Part shown: positions 63,586 to 64,000 of the stretch, piece by piece
Numbering within the stretch: the stretch's first letter is position 1
Layout: each line of letters begins with the position of its first letter
NCBI GenBank assembly: GCA_033857955.1
Contig: JAWVCW010000031.1
Coordinates: 62,001-126,000 of the forward strand
Source of the DNA: Gaiellasilicea sp033857955
GTDB lineage: Bacteria; Actinomycetota; Thermoleophilia; Gaiellales; Gaiellaceae
Direction: 5' to 3'
DNA: 64,000 bases
Position numbers and translations under genes: made by a program
Notes under the pieces: generated by a model
The model's input: only the letters and a program-made list of their open reading frames with translations
The model's database searches: none
What the model was told of the DNA's origin: nothing

Positions 63586-64000
63586 TTAAGATTCTGTTTG
63601 GATCTCATCGGCCTCCGGGCTCAAAGGGTTGAGCCGCTTCACTTCGGCGAGCGCCCGCGCCCTCTCGGCGCCACTCGTGACAAGGGCGAGGTCGTACCAG
63701 CTGCTCCAGCTCTCCGGATCGAGCTCGAGCGCACGGGCCAGGCTCCTGCGAGCCGCAGCGTCGTCCTCCAGCAGCAGCTCGGCCTCGCCGCGGAGCTGCC
63801 AGGGCTCGTCCGACCAGGGAGCCCATGCGATCGCGCGACGCGCCTGAGCGAGCGCACGGTCGGGATCTCCGCGATCGAGCGCAGCGATGCTCGCCGCCGT
63901 CGCACGGTTGCCGACATGCGCGACGAGAGCGACTGCCAGCACAGGCGCCGCCAGGGCGAGCGCGACGACACGCCCCCTTCCCGTGAGCATTGCAGGACTC
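63586..64000 (-). CDS. Membrane-linked TPR protein, 5' end outside the window
   Basis: At least 134 aa and open to the right edge. ATG 63990 is in frame but no stop precedes it before the edge, so the true start is unknown. A hydrophobic helix (VVALALAAPVLAVALVAHVG) is followed by two to three TPR-like helix pairs: ALDRGDPDRALAQARRAIAW, APWSDEPWQLRGEAELLLED and DAAARRSLARALELDPESWS. The arrangement resembles the C-terminal part of some O-antigen ligase-type (Wzy) proteins that carry a TPR tail; that is a guess. Confidence 0.6.
   Translation of the reverse strand, partial: SPAMLTGRGRVVALALAAPVLAVALVAHVGNRATAASIAALDRGDPDRALAQARRAIAWAPWSDEPWQLRGEAELLLEDDAAARRSLARALELDPESWSSWYDLALVTSGAERARALAEVKRLNPLSPEADEIQTES

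Overview
The window is gene-dense chromosomal DNA of very high G+C content (I estimate about 70% by eye). I see no phage genes, no transposase and no CRISPR array. The gene set and local orders point to a deep-branching actinobacterium, most likely class Thermoleophilia (Gaiella/Solirubrobacter type); that assignment is inference. The order tlyA-nadK-recN-steA-mctB/steB-pyrG matches the mycobacterial/actinobacterial order, and accB/accC-asp23-nusB-ispA-tlyA-recN matches the order in Firmicutes. A single tRNA gene (Gln, anticodon CTG) is present.

Layout. 1-5.8 kb: end of a subtilase, a GST-like protein, a folate cyclodeaminase, an ECF sigma factor with a small partner gene, a secreted RPDDR-repeat protein, a Flp pilin that is easy to miss (59 aa), tRNA-Gln, and an HD-like/RDD/DUF4282 set. 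5.8-10.6 kb (minus strand): a tightly overlapping methyltransferase - uracil-DNA glycosylase - heterodimeric ABC exporter operon. 10.6-16.3 kb: histidine degradation (ftcD, hutH, hutU, hutI), which completes a histidine-to-glutamate route together with the cyclodeaminase at 1.2 kb. 17-20.8 kb: a beta-lactamase-fold hydrolase, hisS and aspS. 20.8-26.1 kb: an accessory-looking cluster of coiled-coil, Pro-Glu-rich membrane, double-psi-barrel, MshEN-containing and histidine kinase proteins. 26.1-31.6 kb: mnmA, DUF948, an anti-sigma/sigma pair and alaS.

31.6-38.2 kb: ruvX, mltG and the shikimate cluster aroE-aroC-aroKB-aroQ, followed by an M24 peptidase and efp. 38.4-43.3 kb: a carboxyltransferase-like/BCCP fusion, accC, asp23, nusB, an xseB-like gene and ispA. 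43.3-44.6 kb: VOC and GNAT genes around an island bounded by two copies of a palindrome. 44.6-52.7 kb: tlyA through pyrG, with a GT2/MraY-like fusion inserted between the mctB/steB homologue and pyrG. 53-61.7 kb: peptidase, aldo-keto reductase, NUDIX, ald, and a nucleoside-salvage/repair group (deoB, methyltransferase, deoA, mutM). 61.8-64 kb: secreted proteins (a beta-helix protein with a His/Asp tail, a Cys/His plus Lys-rich protein) and the end of a TPR protein.

The observations I rate highest are: (i) a mosaic gene at 23560 that joins an MshEN domain to segments shared with the two nearby genes at 20842 and 21873, and with them a domain I do not recognise; (ii) a carboxyltransferase domain that has lost its metal and carbamyl-lysine residues but is fused to a normal BCCP; (iii) a window-wide pattern of TANNNT elements 6-9 nt before start codons, consistent with leaderless transcription, including two symmetric TANNNTA elements that appear to serve both strands; and (iv) two pairs of near-identical palindromes (38.3 kb, and 43.7/44.0 kb). 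Most starts are GTG or ATG with 1-20 nt overlaps between neighbours, so long polycistronic units are likely.
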